Assembly (NCBI GenBank): GCA_943328795.2
Contig: CALQBK020000028.1
Coordinates: 1-35,845, forward strand
DNA: 35,845 bases
Direction: 5' to 3'
Origin: Bifidobacterium breve
GTDB lineage: Bacteria > Myxococcota_A > UBA796 > SXON01
The notes beneath the pieces are model-generated. The model was not told the origin of the DNA and searched no databases. It saw only the letters and a list, made by a program, of their open reading frames with translations. How positions within the stretch are numbered: position 1 is the first letter of the stretch; each line of letters starts with the position of its first letter. Positions 23,226-31,624 of this stretch are shown piece by piece. The position numbers were made by a program, and so were the translations under genes.

Positions 23226-23707
23226 GTGAACGCGACAAGGTCCTCGGCCACGCCGACGAAGCCGATGGAATCGAGGAGTTCGACAACCCCCTCCCAACGT
23301 GGTGGCTCGGGTTGTTCGCCGGCACCGTGATGTTCGGGATTGGGTACGCGGTGGACTACCACTTCGTGTCCCACCGCTCCCAAGCGGGCGACTACGCCGC
23401 GGAGGTGGCCGCGGCCCCGAAGCCGCCCGCGGCTACCGCCGTCGCCGAAACGCCGGAGGCGATCGCAGCCGGCAAAGAGATCTTCGTGGCAAACTGCGTC
23501 GCGTGTCACGGCACCGACCTGCACGGCGGCGTCGGCCCCGACCTCACCGACGCGACGTGGATCCACGGCGGGAAGCTCGCAGAGATCACGCACACCATCA
23601 CGGTTGGCGTACCCGAGAAGGGCATGCTGACCTGGGGGCCGATCCTCGGCCCGCAGAAGATCTCGCAGGTCGCGGCGTTCGTCCACAGCTCTGGCGGGGG
23701 GCAGTAA
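23222..23707 (+). CDS. ccoP: cbb3-type oxidase subunit III, single-haem form
   Basis: This 161-residue protein starts with the CcoP N-terminal segment: DGIEEFDNPLPTWWLGLF, then a membrane helix to about residue 45. A linker of Ala and Pro leads into one cytochrome c domain with CVACH (Cys92, Cys95, His96), GPDLTDATW and a C-terminal KGMLTWG that supplies the Met ligand. Typical CcoP proteins have about 290-310 residues and two haem-c domains; here the second is absent, and the next gene starts right after, so nothing is lost downstream. The protein would feed electrons to CcoO through one haem. The identity is certain; the short form is the notable point. Confidence 0.94.
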   Translation: MSERDKVLGHADEADGIEEFDNPLPTWWLGLFAGTVMFGIGYAVDYHFVSHRSQAGDYAAEVAAAPKPPAATAVAETPEAIAAGKEIFVANCVACHGTDLHGGVGPDLTDATWIHGGKLAEITHTITVGVPEKGMLTWGPILGPQKISQVAAFVHSSGGGQ

Positions 23708-23708
23708 C

Positions 23709-25001
23709 GTGACCAACGCCCCTGAACCCCGGCGCACGTGGGTGTACCCGCTTGAGGTGAAGGGGAAGTTCCAGCGGATCCACCGCGCCACTGGGCTCGC
23801 CCTCCAGGTCATCTTGGTCGGCCTGCCGTGGCTGCTCGTCAAGGGCTACCCGGCGGTGCAGTTCGACCTCACCGCGCGGCGGGCGTACGTGCTCGGGGCG
23901 ATCTTCACGGCGCAGGACACCGTGTTCCTCGTGATCATGGGTTTGCTCGAGGCGTTCTCGCTGTTCTTGTTCACCGCGTTGTTCGGCCGGTTGTGGTGCG
24001 GGTTTGCTTGTCCGCAGACCGTGTACCTGGAAGAGTGGGTTCGTCCGATCGAGACGTTCTTCGAGGGCAAGCGCGGCGCGCGCATGGCGCGAGACAAGGG
24101 CCCGTGGACTGCGGAGAAGGCGGCGCGCAAGGCAGCGAAGTGGACGGCGTTCGCGCTGCTGGCTGGCGTTGTGAGCATGTCGTTCATGAGCTGGTTCGCG
24201 GGCGCGAGGCCGCTCTGGACCGGCCACGCCAGCGGCGGCACCTACGCCGTCACGCTGTTCCTCGGTGGCGTGATGTTCTGGGACTTTGCGTGGTTCCGCG
24301 AGCAGTTCTGCAACTATCTCTGTCCCTACGCTCGGTTCCAGGGTGCCTTGACCGACCCGCAGAGCTTGGTCGTGTCGTACCAGGTCTCGCTTGGTGAGCC
24401 GCGGCGCGGCGAGGGCGCCTGCATCGACTGCAAGAAGTGCGTAGCCGCGTGCCCGCAAGGCATCGACATCCGCGAGGGGTTCCAGCTTGAGTGCATCACC
24501 TGCGGGCGGTGCATCGATGCCTGCGACGACGTGCTGGGGAAGAAGGGAGAGGAGGGCCTGATTCGGTACACGCCGCTCGTCCCCGGCCCGACGATCCGCC
24601 CTCGGACCGTCGCCTACGCAGCGATCTTGCTCGCGTTGCTCACGGCGTTCGCGGCGATGATGGCCAACCGCCACGACCTCGTCGCGGACATCTCTCGCGC
24701 CCCGGGCACGCTGTTCAACATCGACGCCGATGGCTGGACCCGCAACACCTACCTGATGCGGGTGACCAACAACTCGCACGAGGAGGCCGAGTTCGACGTG
24801 AGCGTGGAGGGCCTGCCGACCGACACCAAGCTCGATGTCTCCCCGATCAAGCTCTCGCCGTCCTCGACGGCTACCGTCCCCGTGATCGTTCGTCTCTCGC
24901 CTGGCGAGGCCGCCGCCCGGACGCTGCCGTTCGTGGTGCGCGTCGCGAACGGCCACGACCAGGTGCTGCTCTCCACTACGTTCAAGACCTCGGAGGGATG
25001 A
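23709..25001 (+). CDS. ccoG: Cytochrome c oxidase accessory protein CcoG (FixG), polyferredoxin
   Basis: This 430-residue membrane protein is needed for cbb3 oxidase assembly and known from other bacteria as a Cu(II) reductase. It has about four to five helices and a double [4Fe-4S] cluster motif, CIDCKKCVAACP followed by CITCGRCIDAC. The FACPQTVYLEEW and FCNYLCPYARFQG elements are conserved in FixG proteins, and the C-terminal third is an extracytoplasmic Ig-like domain. It starts at GTG 23709 just after the ccoP stop and overlaps the small CcoH-like gene by four bases. Length and motifs are normal. Confidence 0.95.
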   Translation: MTNAPEPRRTWVYPLEVKGKFQRIHRATGLALQVILVGLPWLLVKGYPAVQFDLTARRAYVLGAIFTAQDTVFLVIMGLLEAFSLFLFTALFGRLWCGFACPQTVYLEEWVRPIETFFEGKRGARMARDKGPWTAEKAARKAAKWTAFALLAGVVSMSFMSWFAGARPLWTGHASGGTYAVTLFLGGVMFWDFAWFREQFCNYLCPYARFQGALTDPQSLVVSYQVSLGEPRRGEGACIDCKKCVAACPQGIDIREGFQLECITCGRCIDACDDVLGKKGEEGLIRYTPLVPGPTIRPRTVAYAAILLALLTAFAAMMANRHDLVADISRAPGTLFNIDADGWTRNTYLMRVTNNSHEEAEFDVSVEGLPTDTKLDVSPIKLSPSSTATVPVIVRLSPGEAAARTLPFVVRVANGHDQVLLSTTFKTSEG

Positions 25002-25126
25002 TGCGCTGGCCTATTGGTATCGCTGTCGTGCTCGGGATCGTCGTGTTGGTCAATTTCGCGTTCGCTTGGGTGGCCGTGCACGGGGCGGACCCCATCGACC
25101 CGACGTACGAGCTGGAGCACCGGTGA
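24998..25126 (+). CDS. ccoH: Miniature CcoH/FixH-like membrane protein
   Basis: This 42-residue frame begins MMRWPIGIAVVLGIVVLVNF and ends DPTYELEHR. It has one membrane helix followed by the short segment that in FixH precedes the periplasmic domain (family NGxFxYxAxxTxxG...YE.G). The usual 110-140-residue periplasmic domain is missing. It overlaps the ccoG stop (ATGA) and the ccoI GTG (GTGA), so it is translated in series with both. Its position between ccoG and ccoI is exactly that of ccoH in other operons. A second ATG at 25001 could also serve. The helix-only form might be enough for assembly; that is inference. Confidence 0.72.
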   Translation: MMRWPIGIAVVLGIVVLVNFAFAWVAVHGADPIDPTYELEHR

Positions 25127-27369
25127 CCGCTGCGCCCCCCGTGGGTCGCCCCAGGGCCAGCGCGCACGAGCACGCCTGCGCGCACTGCGGCGTGATCATC
25201 GAGGGGGGCGGCTCCGAGTGGTGCTGCTCCGGGTGCGAGATGGCGTCCGAGATCATCCACGGCGCTGGGCTCGACCAATACTACGCGCGCAGGGAGAGCC
25301 CCGCGCCGCGTCCGTCGCCGGTCTCGTTGGCGTGGGACAGCGTCCCTGTCGAGGCAGACGACGCGGGCGGCTCGCGCGCGGCCCTTCAAATTGACGGGCT
25401 CACCTGTGCGGCGTGCGTCTGGGTGACCGAGCGCGTGTTGCTCGCCACGCCCGGCGTGCGCGAGGCGATGGTGAGCCATGCGACCGGCCGCTGCCGGGTC
25501 GCCTGGGACCCCACGAAGGTGGACTTACGCACGATCGCGGATCGCATCGCCGCGATTGGCTATCGCCCGCGCCCGCTGAACGCCGAGGTCGCGCCGGACC
25601 GCACGTTGATGGTGCGCCTCGGCGTCGCGGCGTTCGCCGCGATGAACGTGATGCTGCTGAGCGCGTCGATCTACGCGGGCTGGCTGGACGGGATGGACGC
25701 GGGCCACGCCGCGCTGTTCCGCTGGGCCACGTTGGTGCTCGCTACGCCGGTGGCGCTCTGGTGCGCCGAGCCGCTGTACGTCGGCGCGATCGCCGGGCTG
25801 CGGGCGGGCGTGCTGCACATGGACCTGCCGGTGAGCATCGGCGTAGCGTCGATGTACACGCAGGGGGTGTACGCGACCTTGCGCGGCGAGGACGCGTGGC
25901 TCGACTCGCTCACGATGCTGGTGGCGCTGCTCTTGGCGGGTCGGGTGCTCGAGCAGCGGGGGCGTCGCCGGGCGGTAGAGTCGGCGACCGCGCTCGCGAA
26001 CAGCGCGCCGCGGCTCGCGCGGCGGGGCGGGGTGGAGATCCCGGCGTCGGAGCTGGTCCCCGGCGACCGCATCGACGTGGGGCTCGGCGAGGAGGTCGCC
26101 GCCGATGGCGTCGTGGTGGCGGGCGTCGCGCGCGTGCGGATGTCGATCCTGACGGGCGAGTCTGAGCCCGTCACCCTGCGTGCGGGGGAGCGCGTCGTAG
26201 CCGGGGCGGTGGTCGAGGACGGGACGCTCGCGATCTGCGTGCAGGCGGTTGGCGGCCAGACGCTGCTGGCCCGGATGGCTGCGGAGCTTGCAGAAGCGGC
26301 CGATCGCCCCGCGCCGCCGACGCTGACGGACCGCATCGCTCCGTGGTTCACCGGCGCTACGCTCGTCCTCGCCGCGGTGGCCCTGGCGGTGGGCGGCCCC
26401 CCGCGGGCGATGGCGGTGTTGGTGGTCGCTTGCCCCTGTGCCCTCGCGCTGGCGTCTCCGCTCGCGACCGCGGCAGGGCTCGGCGCGGCGGCCCGTCGCG
26501 GGCTGCTCGTCCGTACCGGGGAGGCATTGCGCGCGATGGCGGAGGTCCGCACCGTCGCGTTCGACAAGACGGGCACCCTCACCCACGGCGAGCCCGCGGT
26601 GGTGGCCGCCGACGACGTCGTGCTGCGGGTCGCCGCGGGGCTCGAACGGTCGAGCGGCCACCCCGTTGCTCGCGCGATCCGCAACGAGGCGATCCGCCGT
26701 GGCATCGCGCTGCCGGAGGCGCACGACGTGCGCGAGGTCGCGGGGGTGGGGATCAGCGGGGTGGTCGACGGGCGCCGGTGGACGCTCGGGGCTGGGCAGC
26801 CCGGCCAGGTGGAGATCGCCGGGCTCGGCGCGATCACGCTGCGAGACGTGCCGCGGCACGACGCCGCGCGCACGGTCACCCAGCTCCGGGCGCTGGGCTA
26901 CCGCGTCGTGTTGGTGAGCGGGGACCACGCGGAGGTCGCGCGGCGCATCGCGGACGCCGCGGGGATCGAAGAGGTCGTGGCCGGCGCGTCGCCCGAGGAG
27001 AAGGCGGCGTGGGTGCGCGCCCAGGGCGGCGGCGTGCTGTTCGTCGGCGACGGCGTGAACGACGGCCCCGCGCTCGCGGCGGCCAGCGTCGGCGTCGCAA
27101 TGGGGCAAGGGGCGGCGTCGAGCGTGCTGGTCGCGGACGCGATCGTGGCGCACGACGGGCTCGGCCCCGTGGTGGCCGGGCTGCGCGCGGCGGTGGCGTC
27201 GAAGCGGGCGGTGCGGGGCAACGCCGCCCGGTCGCTGATCTACAACGCCGGGGCGGTCACGGCGGCGCTGCTGGGGCTCGTGAACCCGCTGGTCGCCGCG
27301 GTGTTGATGCCGCTGTCGAGCAGCCTGGTCGTGTGGGGCGCGTCGCGGGTGGAACGATGGACGCGCTGA
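25123..27369 (+). CDS. ccoI: Copper-translocating P-type ATPase of the cbb3 cluster (CcoI/FixI)
   Basis: This 748-residue P1B-type ATPase supplies copper for CuB of the oxidase. The N-terminus has a cysteine-rich element, CAHC (19-22) and CCSGC (34-38), typical of CcoI proteins, then a heavy-metal domain with CAAC (Cys95, Cys98). Next come the membrane metal site CPC in VACPCALALASP, the TGES loop (LTGESEPV), the phosphorylation site DKTGT (Asp481) and the hinge GDGVNDGPALAAA. The GTG start at 25123 overlaps the CcoH-like stop. A longer open frame to 25066 adds unrelated residues and was not used. The last 13 bases overlap ccoS. Confidence 0.94.
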   Translation: MTAAPPVGRPRASAHEHACAHCGVIIEGGGSEWCCSGCEMASEIIHGAGLDQYYARRESPAPRPSPVSLAWDSVPVEADDAGGSRAALQIDGLTCAACVWVTERVLLATPGVREAMVSHATGRCRVAWDPTKVDLRTIADRIAAIGYRPRPLNAEVAPDRTLMVRLGVAAFAAMNVMLLSASIYAGWLDGMDAGHAALFRWATLVLATPVALWCAEPLYVGAIAGLRAGVLHMDLPVSIGVASMYTQGVYATLRGEDAWLDSLTMLVALLLAGRVLEQRGRRRAVESATALANSAPRLARRGGVEIPASELVPGDRIDVGLGEEVAADGVVVAGVARVRMSILTGESEPVTLRAGERVVAGAVVEDGTLAICVQAVGGQTLLARMAAELAEAADRPAPPTLTDRIAPWFTGATLVLAAVALAVGGPPRAMAVLVVACPCALALASPLATAAGLGAAARRGLLVRTGEALRAMAEVRTVAFDKTGTLTHGEPAVVAADDVVLRVAAGLERSSGHPVARAIRNEAIRRGIALPEAHDVREVAGVGISGVVDGRRWTLGAGQPGQVEIAGLGAITLRDVPRHDAARTVTQLRALGYRVVLVSGDHAEVARRIADAAGIEEVVAGASPEEKAAWVRAQGGGVLFVGDGVNDGPALAAASVGVAMGQGAASSVLVADAIVAHDGLGPVVAGLRAAVASKRAVRGNAARSLIYNAGAVTAALLGLVNPLVAAVLMPLSSSLVVWGASRVERWTR

Positions 27370-27491
27370 TCTTCCTGGTCCCGATCGCGATCGGGCTCGG
27401 CGCCGTGTTCGCCGGGCTGTTCATCGCCGCGGCCGCCCGCGGGCAATTCGACGACATCGACGACGCTCCGCAGCGGATGTTGGACGACTGA
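27357..27491 (+). CDS. ccoS: cbb3 oxidase assembly protein CcoS
   Basis: This 44-residue protein has one helix (LIFLVPIAIGLGAVFAGLFI) and the tail GQFDDIDDAPQRMLDD, which fits the CcoS pattern GQFDDLxxPxxRxLxDD. CcoS is needed for cofactor insertion into the oxidase. The ATG lies inside the end of ccoI (13-base overlap). It is the last gene of the operon; the following gene has a possible promoter of its own. Confidence 0.9.
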   Translation: MDALIFLVPIAIGLGAVFAGLFIAAAARGQFDDIDDAPQRMLDD

Positions 27492-27524
27492 TTCGAGGCG
27501 GCTTCGGGTGGCGCATCCGTCCGC

Positions 27525-27530
27525 TATAAG
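27525..27530 (+). promoter_or_regulatory. Possible -10 box of the tandem dioxygenase gene
   Basis: TATAAG lies nine bases before the ATG at 27539, so a transcript would begin at or next to the start codon (leaderless). No clear -35 box was seen, and no ribosome-binding sequence precedes the ATG. Read-through from ccoS is an alternative. Confidence 0.35.
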
Positions 27531-27538
27531 CTCCCGAG

Positions 27539-29491
27539 ATGGTCCGCTCGCCCGCACCCCCCGAAGCCCGCATCGTGGGCTCGAACCACGTGGTCCTCGT
27601 CCTTTCGCCGCTGGCCGACCCCGCCGCCTTCGACGGATTTTGTGGCGCGGTGGTCACCGACTTGGCGCAGCTGCCGGACCTCTCCGGGAAGGTGGTGTAC
27701 CTCTCCGGCGACGCGTCGAAGGCAGCGGGCGTCGATCTCGCTGCAGCGGCGCGCGTGTTCGTCATCCGAGAGCACGCGACCGGCACCTGGGGGGGCCCGG
27801 GGTCGCTCGTCGACCTTGGCCGGCTCCCGGTGCGCGTGCACGCCGTCGGCGTGTACTACCGCAGCTTCTTCGACCCCGACGTCGACGTGTTCGAGCGCGT
27901 CTGCGGCGAGCACACCTTCCAATCGCTCACGGAGTCGACCAAGCCCGGCACCGCCCATCGCACCGGGATTTACCTGACCCCCGTGACGAAGCAGGGCGAG
28001 GACCTGCACTTCCGGCTCCTGCGCTGCTCCACCAACCTCTCGGGCCCAACCGACAATTTTCGCGCTACGGACAGGTACATCGTCGACGCGCTGAACCACG
28101 AGGCAGCGTTGGTCTTCGATCACGCTGCACCCCTGAACCACGTGCTCGCGCAGGTCTACCACAACCGCCCCGCGGACACCGAGAAGAAGCAGGTGAAGGC
28201 GCGCATCTCGTCGCACGCCGACAAGACCAAGGACATGCCGGGGAACGGCATCATCGCCTTCTGCACGTTCTACCAGCGCCAGGACGGGCAACGGCCGGCC
28301 GGGGGGTACACCCGGCTGCGCTTTCGTCGAAAGGGCGCCGGCGGGGAGGGGACCACGGACCTCCCAACCCAGTTCACCGTCACGCTGCACCCCGACTCGG
28401 TGTTTCTCATCCCACTGTCCACCAACCAACTCTACACCCACGAGATCGTGCCGTCCGAGCTGGACGCGGCCCGGCTCCCCACGCGCCTCGGGTACGTCGT
28501 ACGCTGCTCGAACGCGGACGCCGTCTACACGAGCGGCCGAACGTTCCTCGCTACGCCTGGCGGACGGGTGCCGCTGGAGGACCCAACCGACGACGGGCTA
28601 GCCGAGCTTCGCAGGCTGTACGCCGAGGAGAACACGAGCCAAGCCAACGTCGACTACGGGGGGCAGCTCGCGTTCAGCATGAACCAGGGCGACTACCGAG
28701 CGCCGACGCGGGACCCCGCGGATGACTTCCGCGTCTACGCGCTGCCCGGCCCCCCCACCCTCTTCGCTGAGCTCGCCCAGGCGCGGTTCGAGGACGTGGG
28801 GAAGGGGAGGCGCGGCGCCGTGATCGTCGCGATCGACGGCGAGCGTGGCGTCCCGATCGTTCGGACCACCACCGCGTACGCACAGTCGGCGATGCCCTTC
28901 CGGCCGATCGACGCGTGGCTGGCGGGACGGGTGCGAGACCGGGCGTCGCTGTCGCTTGGGTTCAACAACGCGCTCGTCGAGGCGTACACGGGCGCCTACA
29001 CGACGATGGGCGCCCACTCCGACCAGGCCCTGGACCTCGCGGAGGGCTCGGAGATCGCGATCTTCTCGTGCTACGACAGCCCGGAGGCTGGGCGGCGAAC
29101 GCTCGTGGTCGAAGCGAAGGAGCGGGGCGGCGAGACGTTCTCGATCCCGCTCGCGCACGGCTCCGTCGTCGTGTTCAGCGCCGAGACCAATCGACGGTAC
29201 CGGCACCGGATCATCCTCGACCCGGCCGCGGGGCCCGCCGGCACCTGGCTCGGCGTGACGTTTCGAACCTCGAAGACGTTCGTCCGGCTTCGCGATGGAC
29301 AGCCACGCCTGCCGGACGGCACGCCGCTCACGTTGGCGGACGAGGCCGAGCGCCGCGAGCTCTACCGGCTGCGCCACGCCGAGAACGTGGAGCCCGGCTT
29401 CGTCTACCCCCGCGTGACCTTCACGCTCAGCCCGAGCGACCTGCTGCCGCCGGGCTCACCGGTCACATCGGGCGTTCCACGCTCTGCATGA
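27539..29491 (+). CDS. Protein with two tandem AlkB-like Fe(II)/2-oxoglutarate dioxygenase domains
   Basis: This 650-residue soluble protein is not recognised as a named family. Two halves carry the same motif order as AlkB-type oxygenases. Half one has His226-x-Asp228 (SSHADKTKDM, then GIIAFCTFY), His301 (YTHEIV) and Arg322 (GYVVRCSN). Half two has His493-x-Asp495 (GAHSDQALDL, then IAIFSCYD), His556 (YRHRIIL) and Arg576 (GVTFRTSK). Spacings from HxD to His (75 and 63 residues) and His to Arg (21 and 20) are close to E. coli AlkB. The HxD and His bind iron and the Arg binds 2-oxoglutarate in that family. Residues 1-130 are of unknown type. AlkB proteins demethylate nucleic acids, but related folds act on other substrates. 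Its end overlaps the convergent VOC gene by 29 bases. Confidence 0.75.
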   Translation: MVRSPAPPEARIVGSNHVVLVLSPLADPAAFDGFCGAVVTDLAQLPDLSGKVVYLSGDASKAAGVDLAAAARVFVIREHATGTWGGPGSLVDLGRLPVRVHAVGVYYRSFFDPDVDVFERVCGEHTFQSLTESTKPGTAHRTGIYLTPVTKQGEDLHFRLLRCSTNLSGPTDNFRATDRYIVDALNHEAALVFDHAAPLNHVLAQVYHNRPADTEKKQVKARISSHADKTKDMPGNGIIAFCTFYQRQDGQRPAGGYTRLRFRRKGAGGEGTTDLPTQFTVTLHPDSVFLIPLSTNQLYTHEIVPSELDAARLPTRLGYVVRCSNADAVYTSGRTFLATPGGRVPLEDPTDDGLAELRRLYAEENTSQANVDYGGQLAFSMNQGDYRAPTRDPADDFRVYALPGPPTLFAELAQARFEDVGKGRRGAVIVAIDGERGVPIVRTTTAYAQSAMPFRPIDAWLAGRVRDRASLSLGFNNALVEAYTGAYTTMGAHSDQALDLAEGSEIAIFSCYDSPEAGRRTLVVEAKERGGETFSIPLAHGSVVVFSAETNRRYRHRIILDPAAGPAGTWLGVTFRTSKTFVRLRDGQPRLPDGTPLTLADEAERRELYRLRHAENVEPGFVYPRVTFTLSPSDLLPPGSPVTSGVPRSA

Positions 29492-29678
29492 TCGCGAACG
29501 TCGCCCCGGTCGGGTCGACAAACACCGCGAACCGGCCGACGCCCGGGATGTCGGCCGGGCCGTGTACGACGTGCCCGCCGAGCTCCCCGATGCGGCTGCA
29601 CGTGCCGTCGGCGTCCTCGACGCTGGCGTACAGGAGCCAGTTCGGCGCCTCGTCGCCCATCTGCCGGCGCCTGGTCAC
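29463..29678 (-). CDS. Half-length VOC (glyoxalase-like) protein
   Basis: This 71-residue protein resembles only the second half of a VOC/glyoxalase domain: NWLLYASVEDADGTCSRIGE, then HVVHGPADIPGVGRF, VFVDPTGATFAIMQ. Complete single-domain members have about 115-135 residues and two such modules. No first half was found in any frame upstream; the membrane protein gene is there instead. A GTG start at 29678 overlaps that gene's stop as GTGA; an ATG at 29660 is possible. It may be a remnant, or it may pair with itself as a dimer of half modules. Confidence 0.6.
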   Translation of the reverse strand: MTRRRQMGDEAPNWLLYASVEDADGTCSRIGELGGHVVHGPADIPGVGRFAVFVDPTGATFAIMQSVERPM

Positions 29679-30055
29679 CCGGCTCGCGCATCTCTCGCTC
29701 GCCAGTAGTACACGCCGAGGCCGACCAGCATCCAGAACCCGGAGACCGGCATCAGCACCGCCCCGACGATCCCGCCCAGGACGAAGCCCGCCGCGATCCA
29801 GCTGGGCACGGGCACGTTCGCGGCCTCCAGCGCGCGGACCAACACCGCGATCATCAAGAGCTCGACGCTGAGGAGCGCGGAGAACAAGGCCGCCATCGAC
29901 GGCGCGGCGTCGAGCGTCGGCGTTCCCAGCGCGATGCCGCCCCACACGCCGTGGTCCACGATGTACGGCAGAGAGCGCACCACCTGCGGCACGGCTACCA
30001 ACGCGTGCAAGAGCGCGACGGAGACGGTGAGCGGGACGCGCAGCGAGCGGGGCAC
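29675..30055 (-). CDS. Small four-helix membrane protein (DUF6463-like), function unknown
   Basis: This 126-residue protein has about four hydrophobic helices (for example VPLTVSVALLHALVAVPQVV and WIAAGFVLGGIVGAVLM) and a short basic end (YYWRARDARAG). The pattern resembles small membrane proteins annotated DUF6463, often found with transcription or glyoxalase-type genes; the assignment is by appearance only. The GTG start at 30055 is the first in frame. It is coupled by GTGA overlap to the half VOC gene. It diverges from the FAD oxidoreductase across a 95-base gap. Confidence 0.55.
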   Translation of the reverse strand: MPRSLRVPLTVSVALLHALVAVPQVVRSLPYIVDHGVWGGIALGTPTLDAAPSMAALFSALLSVELLMIAVLVRALEAANVPVPSWIAAGFVLGGIVGAVLMPVSGFWMLVGLGVYYWRARDARAG

Positions 30056-30150
30056 GGATCGATCCAGGTGGCAGGCGACGACGTACCCGGATCCATGGTT
30101 TCAGCCACTCCGGTAGCCACGCGCGCTCGCAAAGGGTAGTCCCGACCAGG

Positions 30151-31566
30151 ATGCACGCTCCGAGCTCACAGCCCGCCTCCAACGCACCAAAGCGCGTGGT
30201 GGTGGTCGGCGGTGGGCCAAGCGGGCTGACCGCCGCGCTGCTGTTGGCTCGCGCGGGCCACCACGTGACGATCCTCGAGCGCGACGCACAGCTCGGCGGA
30301 CTGTGGTCTGCAAAGCTGGAGAATGGAGCGTTCCAGGGCGAAAACTCCTGCAAGGTGTTCCAGTCTTCGTACCACACCGCCCCCGCGGTGCTGGAGCTCA
30401 TCGGCTGCGACTGGCGCGATCACTTCTCGCCCCGGCACGACTTGATGAGCGAGTGGCTCCGTCCGCTGCTCTCCGACATGTCCTGGTCGGACATCGCGAA
30501 GCTCACGCTGGGCTTCTTCCAGCAGGTCTCCGGCTACCGGGCGTTTCACGACATCTCGGTCGAGGACTACCTGGAGGCGCAGCACATGAGCGAGCCTGCC
30601 CGGGCGTGGATGCGGGCCACCGCGCTCGGCGGCATCGCCGGCACGCTGCGGATGACCGTGTGGGAGCTGTTCCACCGCATCCGGAGCAACGTAGCGGAGA
30701 TCCTGTTCGCGACCCGCGGAGGCCTCTTTTGGAACGCGCGCCCGCCGAACGTCGAGGGGGGCTTCATCACGCGCTGGGGTGAGGAGCTGACGCGCCGCGG
30801 GGTCGAGCAGCGTACGGGGGCGGAGGTGCGGTCGGTGGTGTCGAGCGGGTCGGGCGTGCTGGTCGAGGAGGCTTCTGGGCACACCACTGCCGCGGACGCC
30901 GTGTTCCTGGCTGTGCCGCCGCGCGCGCTCGCCCGGCTGTTGGACGCGAGCGAGCCGAGCCTCGTCGGCGCGTTCGGGGTGCCCCCGGAGCGGCTCCGCG
31001 AGGTGCTCCGCGGCTCGATCTACGAGCATTTTGGCTTGTCGTGGTTCTTCGACACGCCGCTGCCGCGTGACCTCCCGCTCGGCGGTCACAACGTCCGCCG
31101 GGGGTGGCACCCGATCCTCGTGCAGCACGCGCAGTACCGGGCGCACCTCGCAGCCCCGGCCGTCACGGTGGTGGTCGGCTCGGTCAGCCTCGACACGGCG
31201 TTTCGGCACCCGCGCCTGGGCACGCTCGCGAAGGACCACACGCCGGACGAGCTCGCGCGCATCCTCTGGGAAGACGAGCGGCTCGTGGACCCGACGCTGC
31301 CGGAGCCGACGCACTACACGTTGTACGGGCTCTCGAACGCGACGCAGATCCTGTCGTACGGGCCGATCCCGGTGAAGGCGCAAGGCGCCGAGGTGTACGT
31401 AGCGACGAGCCTGAACGGGCAGTCGCCGTACTTCACCGCCTCGTTGGAGTCCGCCGTCCAGGCCGGCTCGGCTGCGGCCGAGGCGTTCGACCCCGCGGTG
31501 GAGCGCCTGCCGCGCGGCCGTACGCGCCTCCCGAGCCCGTGGAGGCGCCCGGCCCCCGTGTCTTGA
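30151..31566 (+). CDS. FAD-dependent amine oxidase/desaturase-like oxidoreductase
   Basis: This 471-residue flavoprotein has an N-terminal dinucleotide-binding fold, VVVVGGGPSGLTAALLLARA (residues about 16-35), and ILERDAQLGGLWS, the second FAD contact. The middle region is divergent, and the C-terminus has IPVKAQGAEVYVATSLNGQSPYFTAS where such proteins have the closing FAD motif. It belongs to the NAD(P)-binding Rossmann/amine oxidase superfamily that includes protoporphyrinogen oxidases and carotenoid desaturases. The substrate is unknown. It has no signal peptide. A short AGG lies directly before the ATG; the promoter is probably in the divergent gap 30056-30150. Confidence 0.85.
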   Translation: MHAPSSQPASNAPKRVVVVGGGPSGLTAALLLARAGHHVTILERDAQLGGLWSAKLENGAFQGENSCKVFQSSYHTAPAVLELIGCDWRDHFSPRHDLMSEWLRPLLSDMSWSDIAKLTLGFFQQVSGYRAFHDISVEDYLEAQHMSEPARAWMRATALGGIAGTLRMTVWELFHRIRSNVAEILFATRGGLFWNARPPNVEGGFITRWGEELTRRGVEQRTGAEVRSVVSSGSGVLVEEASGHTTAADAVFLAVPPRALARLLDASEPSLVGAFGVPPERLREVLRGSIYEHFGLSWFFDTPLPRDLPLGGHNVRRGWHPILVQHAQYRAHLAAPAVTVVVGSVSLDTAFRHPRLGTLAKDHTPDELARILWEDERLVDPTLPEPTHYTLYGLSNATQILSYGPIPVKAQGAEVYVATSLNGQSPYFTASLESAVQAGSAAAEAFDPAVERLPRGRTRLPSPWRRPAPVS

Positions 31567-31624
31567 CCCGCCCGTTTTCAGCCGTGGGCCCGTGGGGGTT
31601 CAGAGCGTGTGGAGCGTGAAGCCG

